Notes under the pieces: model-generated
Seen by the model: only the letters and a program-made list of their open reading frames with translations
Database searches by the model: none
Told to the model about the DNA's origin: nothing
Source of the DNA: Pisolithus tinctorius
Taxonomy: Eukaryota; Basidiomycota; Agaricomycetes; Boletales; Pisolithaceae
Reading direction: 5' to 3'
Assembly (NCBI GenBank): GCA_024663395.1
Contig: JANFAH010000008.1
Location: 682,001 to 746,000, forward strand
Length of the DNA: 64,000 nucleotides
Position numbers and translations under genes: made by a program
In this document: in pieces, positions 32,790 through 45,135 of the stretch
How the letters are laid out: each line of letters opens with the position of its first letter
Numbering within the stretch: position 1 is the first letter of the stretch

Positions 32790-34417
32790 TCATCGAATGG
32801 CACATTTGTAGGACATCCCTTCGTCATCTTTTCCTTTGCCTGCCGGCGCAGACCATACTTTAAACATCTTGATTGTCTCTTCCACAGGGCTCACGGTAAA
32901 GATAGAGCAACCGTCCGGTCCTATACAGGCATGCCCGATCGGGGCACTGTGTGCGTTGACGGAAACAATTTTGTCACATGATGGGTATGCATGTACCGTC
33001 ATCGAATTACTGAACGGTGTTCTAGGGGCCTGCTTTGCTGGTGGCTCCGCACGACGTATGACATGCCATGGCTCCCACGACAAGCCATGGGTACTTAATA
33101 TCTCTTTACAGTGTGGAGACCAGTGCAAAGCCGTGACGTTCGTTTCCGTGGGGATGGTAAGAGGAGAATTGGACTTGTTGATATTCCACAACTGGATTTT
33201 TCCATCTGGAAATAGCCCGCCAGTAGCCAGCAAGCCATTCTGCCATGGAGCCCATGAGATGGCCTGTGGGTCACTTAGATATCGTAGTCAACCTCGGAAG
33301 ACTCGACCCACCTTCACTGGACCTTCATGCTTCATCAGAACCTTCCTGTCATTGGCTGTAACGTGACCCCCGGCTCGCATGTCCCAAACATGAACACTCC
33401 CAGATTGGTCTCCTGTCGCTAAACACCGCCCATCTGGAGACCATTTGGTACCGATGACATGTCGCCTATGACCCTCAACTCGTTCAACCTGTCTTGGAGA
33501 ACGGATGTCGAAAAGTGATACGCGCCCATCCTTCCTTCCAACGGCCAGCATGTTCCCGTTCCAATGAATGCCCCCTACTGGGGAATCGTCGTCGGACCAA
33601 TCGGTAATTTGCATCTGGGTCAAACTGTCCCATGTTTGGACGATACCACACGTGGTACCCAGTGCCAAGATGTGTGGATTCGCTGTGCCACCCCAATCCA
33701 CGCTGTGAACCATACCATCTGCGGCCGGCACCCCACACAAACGTACGATAACACGAGTGTCAAGGTTTTGGAAATACACGTTCAGCTTGAAAGCTACACC
33801 AATGCAGTTCGAATGCGACCAAGCCATAGGAGATGCAAACAAATTGAGCGATATTCCAGGCCCATCAAGTGCCATAATAAACTGTTTGCGGACCGCCAGG
33901 TTGGACTTGGCAGATATAGCAGATGTAGTCCGCGGGATGTTAAAAAGTTCTGACGCACACCTCCTGAGGATAGACCGAACCTTCGTCTGCGCTGGTGTTG
34001 CAGAGGTTTCGCCACAATTCAAAACACGATCGTCGACGAGACCAAATGACTTGGCGACGCGGTTCGTGCGGGGAGTGGTATTAAGTGGTAACGTTGTAGA
34101 CCCCCGCACTGCAAGAAATCGGTCTGCCTGAATAATTTTGAGGGGTTGAGGAGCATTTCAAGGGCAATATACTGAGTGCCACTGACGTCAGTCTCCTCCA
34201 CGGCCGCTTCTGAGGCAGGTGAGGCCCTGAGCTCTGTCGCCTCGAAGTCGAAGTTTGGTATGGAAAAACGACGTTTTTTCTTGCTCGATTGGCTGATCGA
34301 GAGGGTAGCTCTCGACGGTGTCCGCTTCAGGAGTGGCGTCTGGCTACATGAGCGCTGAGGCGTCAAAGGATACAGATCCCTGGACAGGGTTAAGCGCGAC
34401 AGTGCTAAGAAGAGCAC
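32790..34417 (-). CDS. Cdc20/Cdh1/Ama1-type WD40 activator of the APC/C
   Basis: WD40 adaptor that recruits substrates to the anaphase-promoting complex. Exons on the minus strand: an N-terminal exon ending 34187, then 34127-33312 and 33263-32790. The N-terminal exon contains RDLYPLTPQR and the basic SSKKKRRFSIPNFDF. The next exon opens with ADRFLAVRG, a good C-box (consensus DRFIPxR), followed by TNRVAKSFGLVDDRVLN. WD repeats follow (SVDWGG, VGGIHWNG, GRVSLFDIR, GTKWSPDGRCLATGDQSG, VHVWDMRAG, LLATGGLFPDGKIQLWN). The protein ends in Ile-Arg (YKCAIR), the IR tail used to bind the APC/C. The frame at the 5' end has no ATG: 34417 marks only the open frame, and the true start probably lies in an upstream exon. 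The meiotic Ama1 subtype is possible. Confidence 0.85.
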
Positions 34418-37400
34418 ATGATACTCAACGATAGCATATTCTGTTGTGCGCTATTGGACCTGCCTTGCATTACTTCTGAGTGATAATGTGATGAGGAGTA
34501 CGTGCCACTGTCTTTTGATTACTCACGGGCCGAGGCGACAGTGGCGGTGCAAGCGCAAACCTTGACCAACACAACCATTTCGATGACGTGACTGGCTTGT
34601 GTTTAGAAGATTATTGCATTTCCGTCGCTGCGAGTTCAGCTGAGACTCGCCTACCAACTATCGTTTCATCATACCCGGCAAGTAAGGTGCGCATCGCTTT
34701 GCATAGCGTGGTCGAAACGGTCATGCAAAGCTATACGCATCTTATCTATCCTGCTGGAAATGGTGTGGAAGTACAGCGAGTGTCGTCATCGTGCATTGTA
34801 CAGCGTAGACTTGGTGAGTTCACAATTTCCTTTGGAGTAATGTAGCCTAGGAGCCTTGCATGTCACCAAAGCAACTGGGGCGCCCCGCCGGATTTAAGAC
34901 GAAGAGTAAAAATAATTCGCGTGCCTCTCATGGTGAAATTTCACCATCCAAACACGGGCGATCGCTCATGCAGTATTGAGCGCCCACGGAGCATACCCGG
35001 AAATATATGTGAGTCCGCCGATACAAGAGTAATGAAGGCATCCGTGTCAGCTCGATGTCAGTCTAATCTTGAAGAATAGGCGCCTAGGAGCTGAACAGGT
35101 GCAGGGACGCAAGTGGGAGCTAATTACTCACACTGGGAAACAGATGAGCTACTCTGAAGTCGTTCATCTCGGGTGTCTGTGCTGAGACGCCCCCTAAAGA
35201 AAAAACGATTTCACACATCGCAGTTTTCTCAGGGGAGAGGTCTGTTCATGGCACGGCCGGGCGCTGGCGATCGGGAAATTATATAGAAGGTAATGGGCCC
35301 GTGTCTGGCGCCTGCGGTTGTACCGGTACCCTGATAAAACTTTTCCAACAGTCTCACCCCTCGCTTGTCGAAGTCACGGTAAACGTGCAGCGGTGATTTT
35401 AGGAATCTTCGACCACTCTTCTGTGATGGTAGAAATCAATCGATCACTCCTGGAAGGTCCGTCCAGAACCCTGTGTTGTATTGCGCCGCAGTTTTTGTGT
35501 GATCTGTGTGCATGAGAGGTGTTGTGGAGGTTTAGGGCTGGACCACTACCCCTGATAATAGAAGTTATATATGTCTACCAATAGTGGTCCATCTGAGGTA
35601 CGTATAGCTAGAACTTAATTTTTTAAGTTTTTTTCCGAAACGACCATGCCGATATGGTCGCACTGTTACGACCATGAAATAACATACCAGGCGGTGAGTG
35701 CGATCTTTTTGTGTCAAGTTACTCTCGCAGTGCCGTGAGGGATCCTGGATTGCTTCCAATAACAGAAGTATTACGCCCGTCTGCAGGGCGCGGAACAGTC
35801 CGGCCTCCAAGTTGGATTACCTTACCTGTCACCAAATCAAGGGAAAGCAAATCATTATTTTCCCTAGAACGGAGAACGTTCCCCTACCAGCATAATTTTT
35901 TACTGGCGGAGAAGTCAGGCCGTTTGATGAGTCCGTTTCTAATTCACCGTGGCACAAGGCTCGTTAAAATTACTATCCCTTTCCACGTAAGGATTCGTTG
36001 GTTCTCCGTAAGACTCCTGCAGGGAAGTACTCACCACGGCTAGCTCATGATCCGAAGGCACGAACATGGAAAGATATCAGTCACATCTGTCCACTGCCTC
36101 TAGCGACGCGCGATAGCAATCAACGTTGAACCCATTGAGACGTCCGTTCTCACTTCGGATTCCCAATGGAACGAAGTGAGAATTGGGCGAATAGTATTGA
36201 TCGCATAATACATTCATATGCGTATCAAGCGCCGGCTCTTTCACAAGAGAATCACTCAGGACTTTGCATTGGACGCCGGTTTCCACCAAGATTTCTTATA
36301 CGCCATTGGGTTCAGAGCTGCAGATAGGCCAGGTAACTTTTCCTCCATCTGGGAAACAGCTGCGCGGCGCGGCTGTTGACAACTCTCTCGCACTTGAGCA
36401 AGCCCTCTCATTGGCCAATAAGTGTTTTACCAAGCGCGAAAGAAGTCTTACGACAAGTCACTTCCAAACGGAGGCACCCATACGCTGCTCATCCCCTCGG
36501 GAAGTTTTGCAGATGTCCATCTGACTGCATATACGACTTATCACCCTAATCCCCCGAAGGTTCTCCATTACATAGTAATATCTGTGTGTTAACTCAGGGC
36601 TCTAGTACCCGCTTGCTAACCTACACAGTATTCATAAACCAGACGCATCCAACTCGGAATCAGCCGTTCAATGTGTCTGACCGCTGGATCGTATCTTTCC
36701 CCGACGACAGCCTATCCATCCAGTTGGCGTCTTCTCTCTACATCGCTATCCGTAGCCACAAGGTTCCCCCTGCCCCGGTGGAGCGTATATTCCGTTTCAC
36801 ACGGTATCAGGGTCGTGAGTGTGTGAGATCATTTAGTAAGTGATCCTTCAAGTGTGGCGCAGGGGTAAGCCCGTTTGCTCCCGCGCATACATACTAATAA
36901 ATGGTTCTCAGCTATTCGGGCACCTGGATTATGGCTCACCAATCAGTTCTAGGGGCTATACTTAATCTCGGCCTGCACCAAGCAAGACTATCTCCGCAGT
37001 GGGCGGATGGCAACCAGTAAGGTTTATCGTTCAATTCCAGTTCTACAAACACCGAGTGGGTCTAGTATACATACCTTAGAGGCATCATGAATCGTCTCCC
37101 ATCCATGATGATGTCAAAGGGGTTTGTCTGCAGTAACATAATGCTACCATCGCTGTGGACTCTAGAAAGGTAAATCCCCCGCGTTCATGCACACTAAGTC
37201 CTTATTAATTACGGGTTTGCCTCGTATGTGAGTAAACGCCGCGGCCGGCATGAAATATCACCTGTCATCGAGCCCCATCGGCGGCAGTAGTCCGTCGGAT
37301 GGGTGACTGACTGTGGCTATTAGTGACGGCAATGTACTTATAACTTGCGGGCCACCGCAGGCCCATTTGACCGATACCGGTTAGGCTGCACTCGGTTATT

Positions 37401-37539
37401 AGGACACTATTCGTCAATCGTCATACATGGCACGATCAAAATCCGCGGAAAAATCCCGAATACCTATAAAACAAGTTAGAAGGACATTACTCATGTAACG
37501 GGCCAGTTATATGCTTGAGGACGGAATATCTCGATAAAT
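34418..37539. other. Intergenic region, no supported gene
   Basis: About 3.1 kb of even-composition sequence. The longest frames (36586-36843 plus, 35711-36043 plus, 36077-36289 minus) are under 115 codons and unrecognised. A small hairpin with 11 bp perfect arms lies at 36147-36182. The 5' exon and promoter of the APC/C activator should be near the left end. Confidence 0.4.
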
Positions 37540-39335
37540 CTAATACCGCCTGCTCATTACGAAACAACCCTCATAACTTTGGACGTGAGAGGGACTGAGA
37601 GCGTCCCGCCAACGTCCAGACAAATGACCGTCGCTATTCCCAACAAGAAACCCACGATACAACCATCTCCCCCGATCACCACCGACCTACACGATGAATG
37701 AACGATACAGTCAAAGAATAGCACAGGATGACGTACGTATTCCTTCAACAGGCTCACCAGTCCATCCAGCGGACGAATACGACCATACAAATTAAACTGA
37801 CCCCAAGCGGAATGACCCTTGAGCTACATCAGCAAGGTTGCCTGATCACATCAACGTAGATTTACCTCGCCGATAACTATGATATCACAGATTAATTGCT
37901 CGCGCGTTCTGGTGCGCAATGATCGCCTGTAATGAATGACCTCTTCCATCCCTGGCGTGTAAACCTCCAGAAATTCTGAAAATTCTCGCAGACGAACGTC
38001 AGATGGAAAGAACGCTCTGAGAGCATCGCCCAGTCCCAGGGGTTGAATATTCTCGAGAGACTCTGGCGAGCCTAGTAAGTGATATTCGCGTAATTTCCAT
38101 GTCTGACGGTGTTGTGCAACCTGGCAATTGCGCAAGACAGGGGGGAGACCGCCTGATAATAGAGACGAGTATACGTCGAACTCTGTATACTATTAGAGTG
38201 TCACAGATGAATTGGAAAGGTAGGTGATTGGGCTGACTGTGAAAAGGCCTTCCCATATGCCTTCGAGTGATCCGGGTATGTATGACAGTGCCAACGGCGC
38301 GCTGGGTTGAGCTAGGTTGATACACCTTTGCCAGTCAGCATCCCAGTCCTCGCTTTTCCTTGAGTCCAGTGGAATACTGGAGAGAGCCTTGGGTAAGTGG
38401 TTTGTGGCGCCGCGCGAAAGCAACTGCAAGGCGAATGTGAAGTAGGCGAGTATGGCTGCCGGAGCAAGTGTTGGAGTTGCTACGAAGTATGTCTCGGAAA
38501 AATGAGTAAAGCTTGAAGCCGTCGCTCTCGATTCTAAAGTAAATTCCGCCCACGAAGGCTCACATATGGCGTACTGGACGACACGCCGTCAGAGGAGGCC
38601 ACGGTTTACAGATTGGGAATTACACGAACACGATTGGCTGCTAAAGCTGTAAGTTTCAATGTACTTATCAGGGCGCGATAGTTAGTTGGGGTCCGAGGCA
38701 ACGAATCTGAGGTGAAGGATTGACTATGTGACGTTAATTGGGAGAAGAGGACGGGACTCACCTGGACGAACGAGGAACCATAGCAACCACATTGCCAACG
38801 AGTTTTTCTCATCTTCCAGAGGCCACTGGTCCCGACTAATCCGGTGCGACGCCAATGAAGCGCCTTTCTCGTCAAACCAGTAGTCTATCAACCAGGTCTC
38901 CATGTTCGCATACTCCCGAAGCTGCAGTTCGTTCTTGCCGTCATTCTCCAGCATCATCAAATAGGCTAACCAGAGTAGGTCGCGCAAATAACTCGGAGAT
39001 TCACCATGTTCCGCCGACTGGTGGTGAACTCTGGCTCCGGCTCCTGCTCGGATTAACTTCAAATGCGTGAATCTCTTCCGCAGCTCGATGGCAAGGGTCC
39101 TTGGAAAGCTTATAGATGAACCTAAACGCCTAAGTGCAGCTCGAGTGTCAAACTTGAAAGTGAATGTGCGAGCGTAGAGTACGGGGTTGTTCTCGAATGA
39201 CAGGCGCTGATAGATATTCCGACATGTTCTCAGCAATGGTGGAAGATCCAATGGTGGGCCAACCCGCGATTCCGTCGCTGCAAAGTAAGCAATGTCTTCA
39301 AGGACTTCCTGGGGTAGTTGCGAAAACGAAAGCAT
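37540..39335 (-). CDS. F-box family protein A (Agaricomycete F-box paralogue)
   Basis: F-box proteins bind Skp1 and bring substrates to SCF ubiquitin ligases. Six exons: 39335-38762, 38706-38630, 38573-38238, 38189-37866, 37823-37737 and 37686-37540. The F-box is at the N-terminus (MLSFSQLPQEVLEDIAYFA through LLRTCRNIYQRLSF). Family landmarks follow: DLLWLAYLMMLENDGKNE, LALSYIPGSLEGIWEGLF, AQHRQTWKLREYHLL, CDIIVIGELKGHSAWGQFN and LYGRIRPLDGLVSL, ending YEGCFVMSRR. All phases agree once a GTTCGT donor is accepted for intron 2, so the gene appears intact. The C-terminal half is a strand-rich domain of unknown ligand. It is one of three paralogues in 11 kb. The start was moved to the ATG at 39335 because the longer frame begins with GTG. 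Confidence 0.85.
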
Positions 39336-39644
39336 TTCTGGTTGAGAGGGTTGAACGTTGAGGCCTTGAGGCCGTGCGCTGGAGTGTTGTGGAATTCCAC
39401 TAGGCACCTAGCAGTGACGCATTAGGATTTCCTGATTCATGTGTAGCCTAGTAAGCTGTAAATACATAGTAGTCTATAGCTAATAACCAGTGAACCACTC
39501 GGACGATATACTTCCTGGCGGATAGTTTTAACGGGGCTAATGATACCACGAAAGCCAATATGTTAGGTAGCAATACTTAGTAAGAGACGTATGTATACTA
39601 TAGTGGCTCAATATATAAATGTCATCGACGTTCATGACGGGGCC

Positions 39645-41698
39645 TTAGGGAGTCGCCGCGAACTTGGACATACTGAAGATGGATTCCCACTCAGCCGGCT
39701 GTTCGCCAACTGATATACTTCTCCACCTGCCAACAAAGTTACAAGAGGAGATCACTGTCGGGGGCCGCAGGCAACGCGGTGATCAGATCTTCGACACAGG
39801 TACCATAAAAAAGCCAGATTACTTGCCATATCCCCTAAACAGCGCACGGCCAAGCTGGTCTGTATGATCTTCGGCCTGTGCTCATCGTGAGCATTAACAA
39901 GGAAAGATGACGATGGACGCTCACAGGTTCGCGCACAAGAACGATCAGCCCGTCCGACGGTCGAACCCTTCCTACGTACTTATATCCATGCCACGCCGAG
40001 GCGTAAGGTTCTTCCGTCTGAGATACCTTGCATCAGAAAATAGCAATGGTTTTTTCACAACGCCATACCTCGCCCACAATAATAACGTCGCGAATTTCAC
40101 CGCTGTGGGATGGGTCCTGGACATCACTGCACTGAGGAGAATTTTGTGGCCGCCGAAGTGGCACATAGGTAGTCCGGAAAGAGTTGTTTTTTCCAATAAA
40201 TTCTATTCCATTCTGTCCAAATGCCAGATGAGTCAGATTTTGCATGTTGACAGCACTTAAAAAAATCAACCCACCTCGACTTTATACGACCGGCAACCCT
40301 GAGGCATGAAAGCATTAAAGAATGCGTTCCCATCTCGCTCCACGGGTACAGGTGTCGTTGGCGAATAACAGTAGTACTCGCGAAAATGGACGTAGAGTGG
40401 AAACCGGCCAAAGAATGGAAGGGCTGATGGTGCCTCAGGGGACGACATCATCGATTTGTAGACGTCCAGGAAAGGCGTCTACGAGAAATGAGTTCCGGAA
40501 ATTTTCCTCGATAAATAACTAACCATGGAGGAACCTCGCCAATAACCGGTCAAGGTACCGGGAATATAATAACCCGATATCGTGGGCGGAATGCCAACCA
40601 ACGACCGAGACCAGTCCGCATCATGACTTCGACTCTTGAGATAACCATTAACCTGCGGGTCGTCCGAGTGGGAGCAAATTAAGCGAGTATTACAATGAGT
40701 GTTAAAGTGATCGACGTCCTCCTTGGTAGGGCCGAGCAGGATTCCCCTCGATAAGGCCTCCTGACGATTAGCTGGTAGTTCAGGGGGTACTTTGAGGGGA
40801 AACTCCTCCGCCCTAGCGAACTGACTGAGGATGGCGAAGGGGGCTATGGGTGGAAGAGTAAATTGGGTTTGAACCCCGAAGTATTCTATAGTCATCGAGA
40901 CAGGTCGAGGCGGAGGGTAGACACCATGACTCGATACGGCTAGCTCGATTTTGTCGGAGAGATAAAACATAGTTTCAGGCTCCGTGAAACACGGATACTG
41001 GGAGTAGTGAGTAATGCATGCATGAGGGAAGCGTACGTACGTACTCGGAAGCCTGCGTACGCGTAATATGATAAAATATCAATGATTCTTTGTCGGAGTT
41101 GTGCCTCCTGGCGGAGGCCGCCTACTCGGCGGGATGAAAATGACAACACGTGTAAAATTGGAGAGACCCTACAATGCGAGGTGATAAACCAGAGTAAGGC
41201 AACAGCCAGGGTGTTGACTTCATTCTCCAAAGGCCACGCGTTCTCACCCGAGGCGTCTTGCGTGATACGTTTATGGAGGAGAAGCTCCAAGAATCCAACG
41301 AGATCTGCCCAGACTACCTGTCCCTGATTGCGGCCGTCGTCCTCTAGAAACATGATGTACACGGTAGCCAGTATAGCCGCCAGATCAGGATGGTTGAAGT
41401 CTCTGCGACGGATGCATTGGAGGGCAATGTGCCGCATCTTGAGCTCTTGCTTCAGAGCTGGGACAGAGAGCCTCGGAGACGGTAGATGGCGGTTAGGAGA
41501 AGATATGTCGAAGCTGTGAAGAAAAAGCATGAGATACAGGTGGGGATTGTGTTCCACAGAGAGGGCTTCATTCAATGTCCGGCAGCTGAGACGAAGGGAT
41601 CGCAGCACAGAGGGGGGGCCATGAGGAGCGTCACGGACAGCCAACAGAATGACATGTTCCAGTATCTCTGAGGGGGTTGTGAGGAGGGAGGGAGGCAT
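39645..41698 (-). CDS. F-box family protein B
   Basis: Eight phase-consistent exons: 41698-41173, 41121-41045, 40997-40524, 40478-40275, 40212-40069, 40026-39925, 39875-39823 and 39726-39645. The N-terminal F-box reads TTPSEILEHVILLAVRD through LRSLRLSCRTLNEALSV. Shared family landmarks are AAILATVYIMFLEDDGRNQ, PGTLTGYWRGSSM, FPLYVHFREYYCYSP, EIRDVIIVGEVSQTEEP, WHGYKYVGRVRPSDGLIVL and the final GYGKWRSISVGEQ. Domain order matches A and C but identity is modest, so the copies are old. It ends 310 bp upstream of the start of A and runs in the same direction. Probable substrate receptor of an SCF ligase; the target is unknown. Confidence 0.85.
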
Positions 41699-44095
41699 GT
41701 TTGCGGACGGTGCTCATCTGGCTATGGTACCTACATATAATATGTACAGACAGGTGGGTCTCTCCAGATCGCATCTAAGTTGCGGGAACCTGGAAAGACG
41801 GCATGCGGAATGGATAGATTGTCACCGCATGACGCTTCTCACGGTTGTTAGTGACCTCAAACGACAACCTTCATCGCCTCGCCACGGAGCGCTCGTCAAA
41901 TGGCGTATAGGAGGCCAGTGGCAGCCAAGCAGACTTGCTGATCGGAGCGGCATTCATCAATTTTTGACGGACGATGCTCTCACCTGAGAAAAAAAAGCGC
42001 CGGTTAGCCCCGGAGACATGCCCCGTATATGATCGTAGCCGAAGCGGTGGAGCCTCCGACGCGTTACTTGCTAAAAATGGAAGATCGAAATCAGCCCAGC
42101 AATGAGGGGGGCGCCAATCGGGGTCTGCCCTTGACGGGCTGCGTCAGCCGCACAGCAACACACCAGGCATGCCGCCGACTCGGAGCACTGCCGTTCAAGG
42201 CCCATATCTAAAGGTTGTATAGTTCCTGTATACTCTTATTTAGGCCCCCCTCAGTGCCGTGAGTTGACTTCTGTGTGGTGGGGCGGCCGTTTCTCCGGTG
42301 GCAGTGTGAACCTACAAAGTTCATAGGCTACGAATCTCCGTTCACCTCCGGCCTACGACGTACATGAACGGGTGCAGTGCCACGGTGTAGTTCGGGTGTC
42401 GTCAGCGGGTTTCATTGTTCCGCATGCTAATCAAAGCCAATCAAACCTCATGAAACGGCCGAAGGCGGTAATCAAAGTATTAGCACCTCCGCAGCTTTGA
42501 GCCGAGCTGTGGACCAAGTTGATCGTTGTTTCGCCAGCCAGCGAATGGCATAAATCTGTGAGAACCCACTGTTTACAGTATTAGGCATGCTCGCCGCAAC
42601 TCACCACTAGGTTATTTCGCCTCGCTTGCAACCGGTGAGGCCTATGAGGTGTGTTCTTCGGACGGGGACTGCCGTGACTCTGCAGCCGTAATTAATGGTC
42701 GTTCGGTCTGTTTACGCTCATCGGATGACTAGTACTATGATAGAAGATTTCAATTGCACACCAAAAAAGGAAAGTATCGACAAGTGCCTCGGCATCATGG
42801 GTCGCGCCCGCCGAGCTGATCAGCCTGTGATAATATGCCAGTCTTTGTAGTTTTTCCGATGGAATAAATACGTGGAAAGTTGGGGTAGTGTGTATTATCG
42901 ACGATGGAAGCTGTGGTTATCTGAATCTGCCCACTGCAACTGAGAAAAAATTACTGTCCCCACTAGTGAGTGTTCCGATTAGTGCACTGATATTAGACTC
43001 ATCTCGACCACTTCATAAGCAGCATTAGACCAGACTGCGCTGTACGGATATATCTTGGCTCCATTGTGGTCAGATTCTAGCTGACAGCCAGATCCTAGTG
43101 ATGAAGCCGAAGTTGTCGTTTCTATGGAGCAACATTTTGAGACGAAAATACATGAACTTATCCACACAGCGTGGAAGCAATTTCCGTCGCAGATTGTGTC
43201 ACGTTCACCTGTTAAGTTTCCGGTAGCGAAGAGGCCGAACGCTGACCGTGATGGAAATACAAATTACAAGTATCCAATCCCAGGAATTGAATGGCGAACC
43301 CACACTCTTGAGTCATCGGGCATGAGGTGCACTTCTCAGTGTGCCACTCCCGTGAACATGAGGTGATCCCGGCGGGCGCTCCCACAAGAGGTCCCCAGTA
43401 TTATGTACGTTTTCCCGATTGCGGCATGGCTACATTGTCTGCGTGTAAGTTTCCTGAACGTGAACCACGCACCGGTAGCAGAATTAGCGTACGCAGCCCA
43501 AACGCAGCCTGCATCGGATAGGATGTTCCGGAAATCGCTAGTCCAGAGCAAGAAACTCAGCCTACTTATCAGTCGTAAGAACACGATTGTCGTTACGAGA
43601 GCGACAGGTTACCCTCTAATATCGGTGTATTCCATTTCATTTGATATGCGAGCGTACAATTCAGACGCCTATAATACATACCTTCAATAGACTGGATGCA
43701 GAGACCTGTATTCCGCCGACAGTGCATGATATAGAAAGATCAGCGGTAGTTTGAACTGGCAGTAACTCCGGGTACCAACAGCCTCGAGAATACGTCAGAC
43801 GCCACAAACTGACCACTCTCCGCGTAAGTGCTGTGACTTGAAAGGCGGTGAAGGGTGTTGGTCAATGCGATCGAGCTCTTCGTCGACGCGTTCTTACTCA
43901 GGAGGCCCGTCGGGCAATACCTGAGACCGTCGCTCGACCCTGAGATCGTAATACTACTAATAACTGAACGATCAAGATCACCCTATTGATCAAGTTGAGC
44001 CTGCCCTTAAGTAATCATTAAACTCGCCACAGTGAAAAAAAAAGCTAGTGAAGGCAACTTTTTTTTTCCACTTCGACCACTTTCTCAACAAAAAA
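41699..44095. other. Intergenic region, no supported gene
   Basis: About 2.4 kb of even-composition sequence between F-box B and eEF1B-beta. Open frames (41649-41987, 43124-43366, 43403-43690) are unrecognised. The pyrimidine tract and A-run at about 44057-44096 are typical of the leader of a highly expressed translation-factor gene. Confidence 0.4.
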
Positions 44096-45135
44096 ATGTC
44101 TCTCAATTTGGAGGCTCTCGAGGGCCACCTCGTCACTAGGTCATACATTGAAGGGTGAGTCGTCATCTGTTTCGATGGTCTTTTTTCGATCAAATGGGAT
44201 GAGTACACAATGCTATGGTCCGTGTTTCCAAGAAGCGACTAGACACCGCTGCTCAGTATGCCGATATCTTTTACCTAGCAATCTGACCTCAAAACTTTGT
44301 CCGATTAACTTCGTGTGGTTCTGACATTCATTTCCACGTTTCAGGTATGCTCCATCGCAAGCCGATGTCCACGTTTTCAAGCTGGTCACTGAGCCGATCG
44401 ATTCCAAGTATCCTCATATCAAAAGATGGTTCACGCACATCAAGTCATATGCTGCTGAGCACGATAACCTACCTGGCACCAGCAATGCTGGTCAAGCCTT
44501 TGTCCAGGCTGCCGTTGGTTCTGCTGCCGAGCCTGAGGCAGCAGAAGGAGAGGAGGAAGAAGATATTGATCTCTTTGGCTCAGGTGATGAAGAAGAAGAT
44601 GCTGAGGCTGAAAGGCTCAAGGCCGAGCGCGTTGCCGCTTACAATGCCCGCAAGGCGAACAAACCTAAGACGGTTGCAAAAGTAAGCGTTGTCACCCGTT
44701 CTGGTTTGGTGTTCTTTGTCATTCACACGCGGGTTTTTTTTACAAGTCTGTTGTAACCTTGGAAGTCAAGCCATGGGATGACGAAACCGACATGAAGGCC
44801 CTAGAGGACTCTGTAAGGTCCATCTCAATGGAGGGACTTGTGTGGGGTGCAAGCAAGTTGGTGGCAATCGGATATGGTATCAAGAAATTGCAAATCACGC
44901 TCGTTGTCGGTTGGTATCGCTCTCTCCCTACTTGGAACAGCCCATGACTCAGTTTACTTATTTAAATTTCTTTCTTAGAGGATGAGCTTATTTCTTTGGA
45001 CGAACTTCAGGAGAAGATCGCTGAATTTGATGACTACGTCCAGAGCACGGATGTTGCCGCGATGCAGAGTAGGTGTCGCCGTGCCTTGTGATCGCGTGCT
45101 GTTGATCTGACAGATGACCTTTTCCAGAGCTGTAG
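44096..45135 (+). CDS. EFB1: Translation elongation factor eEF1B beta subunit (GEF for eEF1A)
   Basis: Catalytic guanine-nucleotide exchange subunit that reloads eEF1A with GTP. Five exons: 44096-44154, 44345-44682, 44747-44909, 44979-45068 and a tiny last exon 45128-45135. The N-terminus ([34 protein letters not shown]) is the short GST-C-like gamma-binding domain. An acidic linker follows ([20 protein letters not shown]). The exchange domain reads [39 protein letters not shown] and [15 protein letters not shown], and ends AAMQKL. The final two codons come from the last exon, whose phase fits exactly. The gene is intact. Its partner gamma subunit is about 33 kb away on the opposite strand. 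Confidence 0.95.

Noticed and set aside
36147..36182. Hairpin with 11 bp perfect arms (TTCTCACTTCG / CGAAGTGAGAA)
   Set aside because: Arms are short and isolated; several such hairpins are expected by chance in 64 kb.
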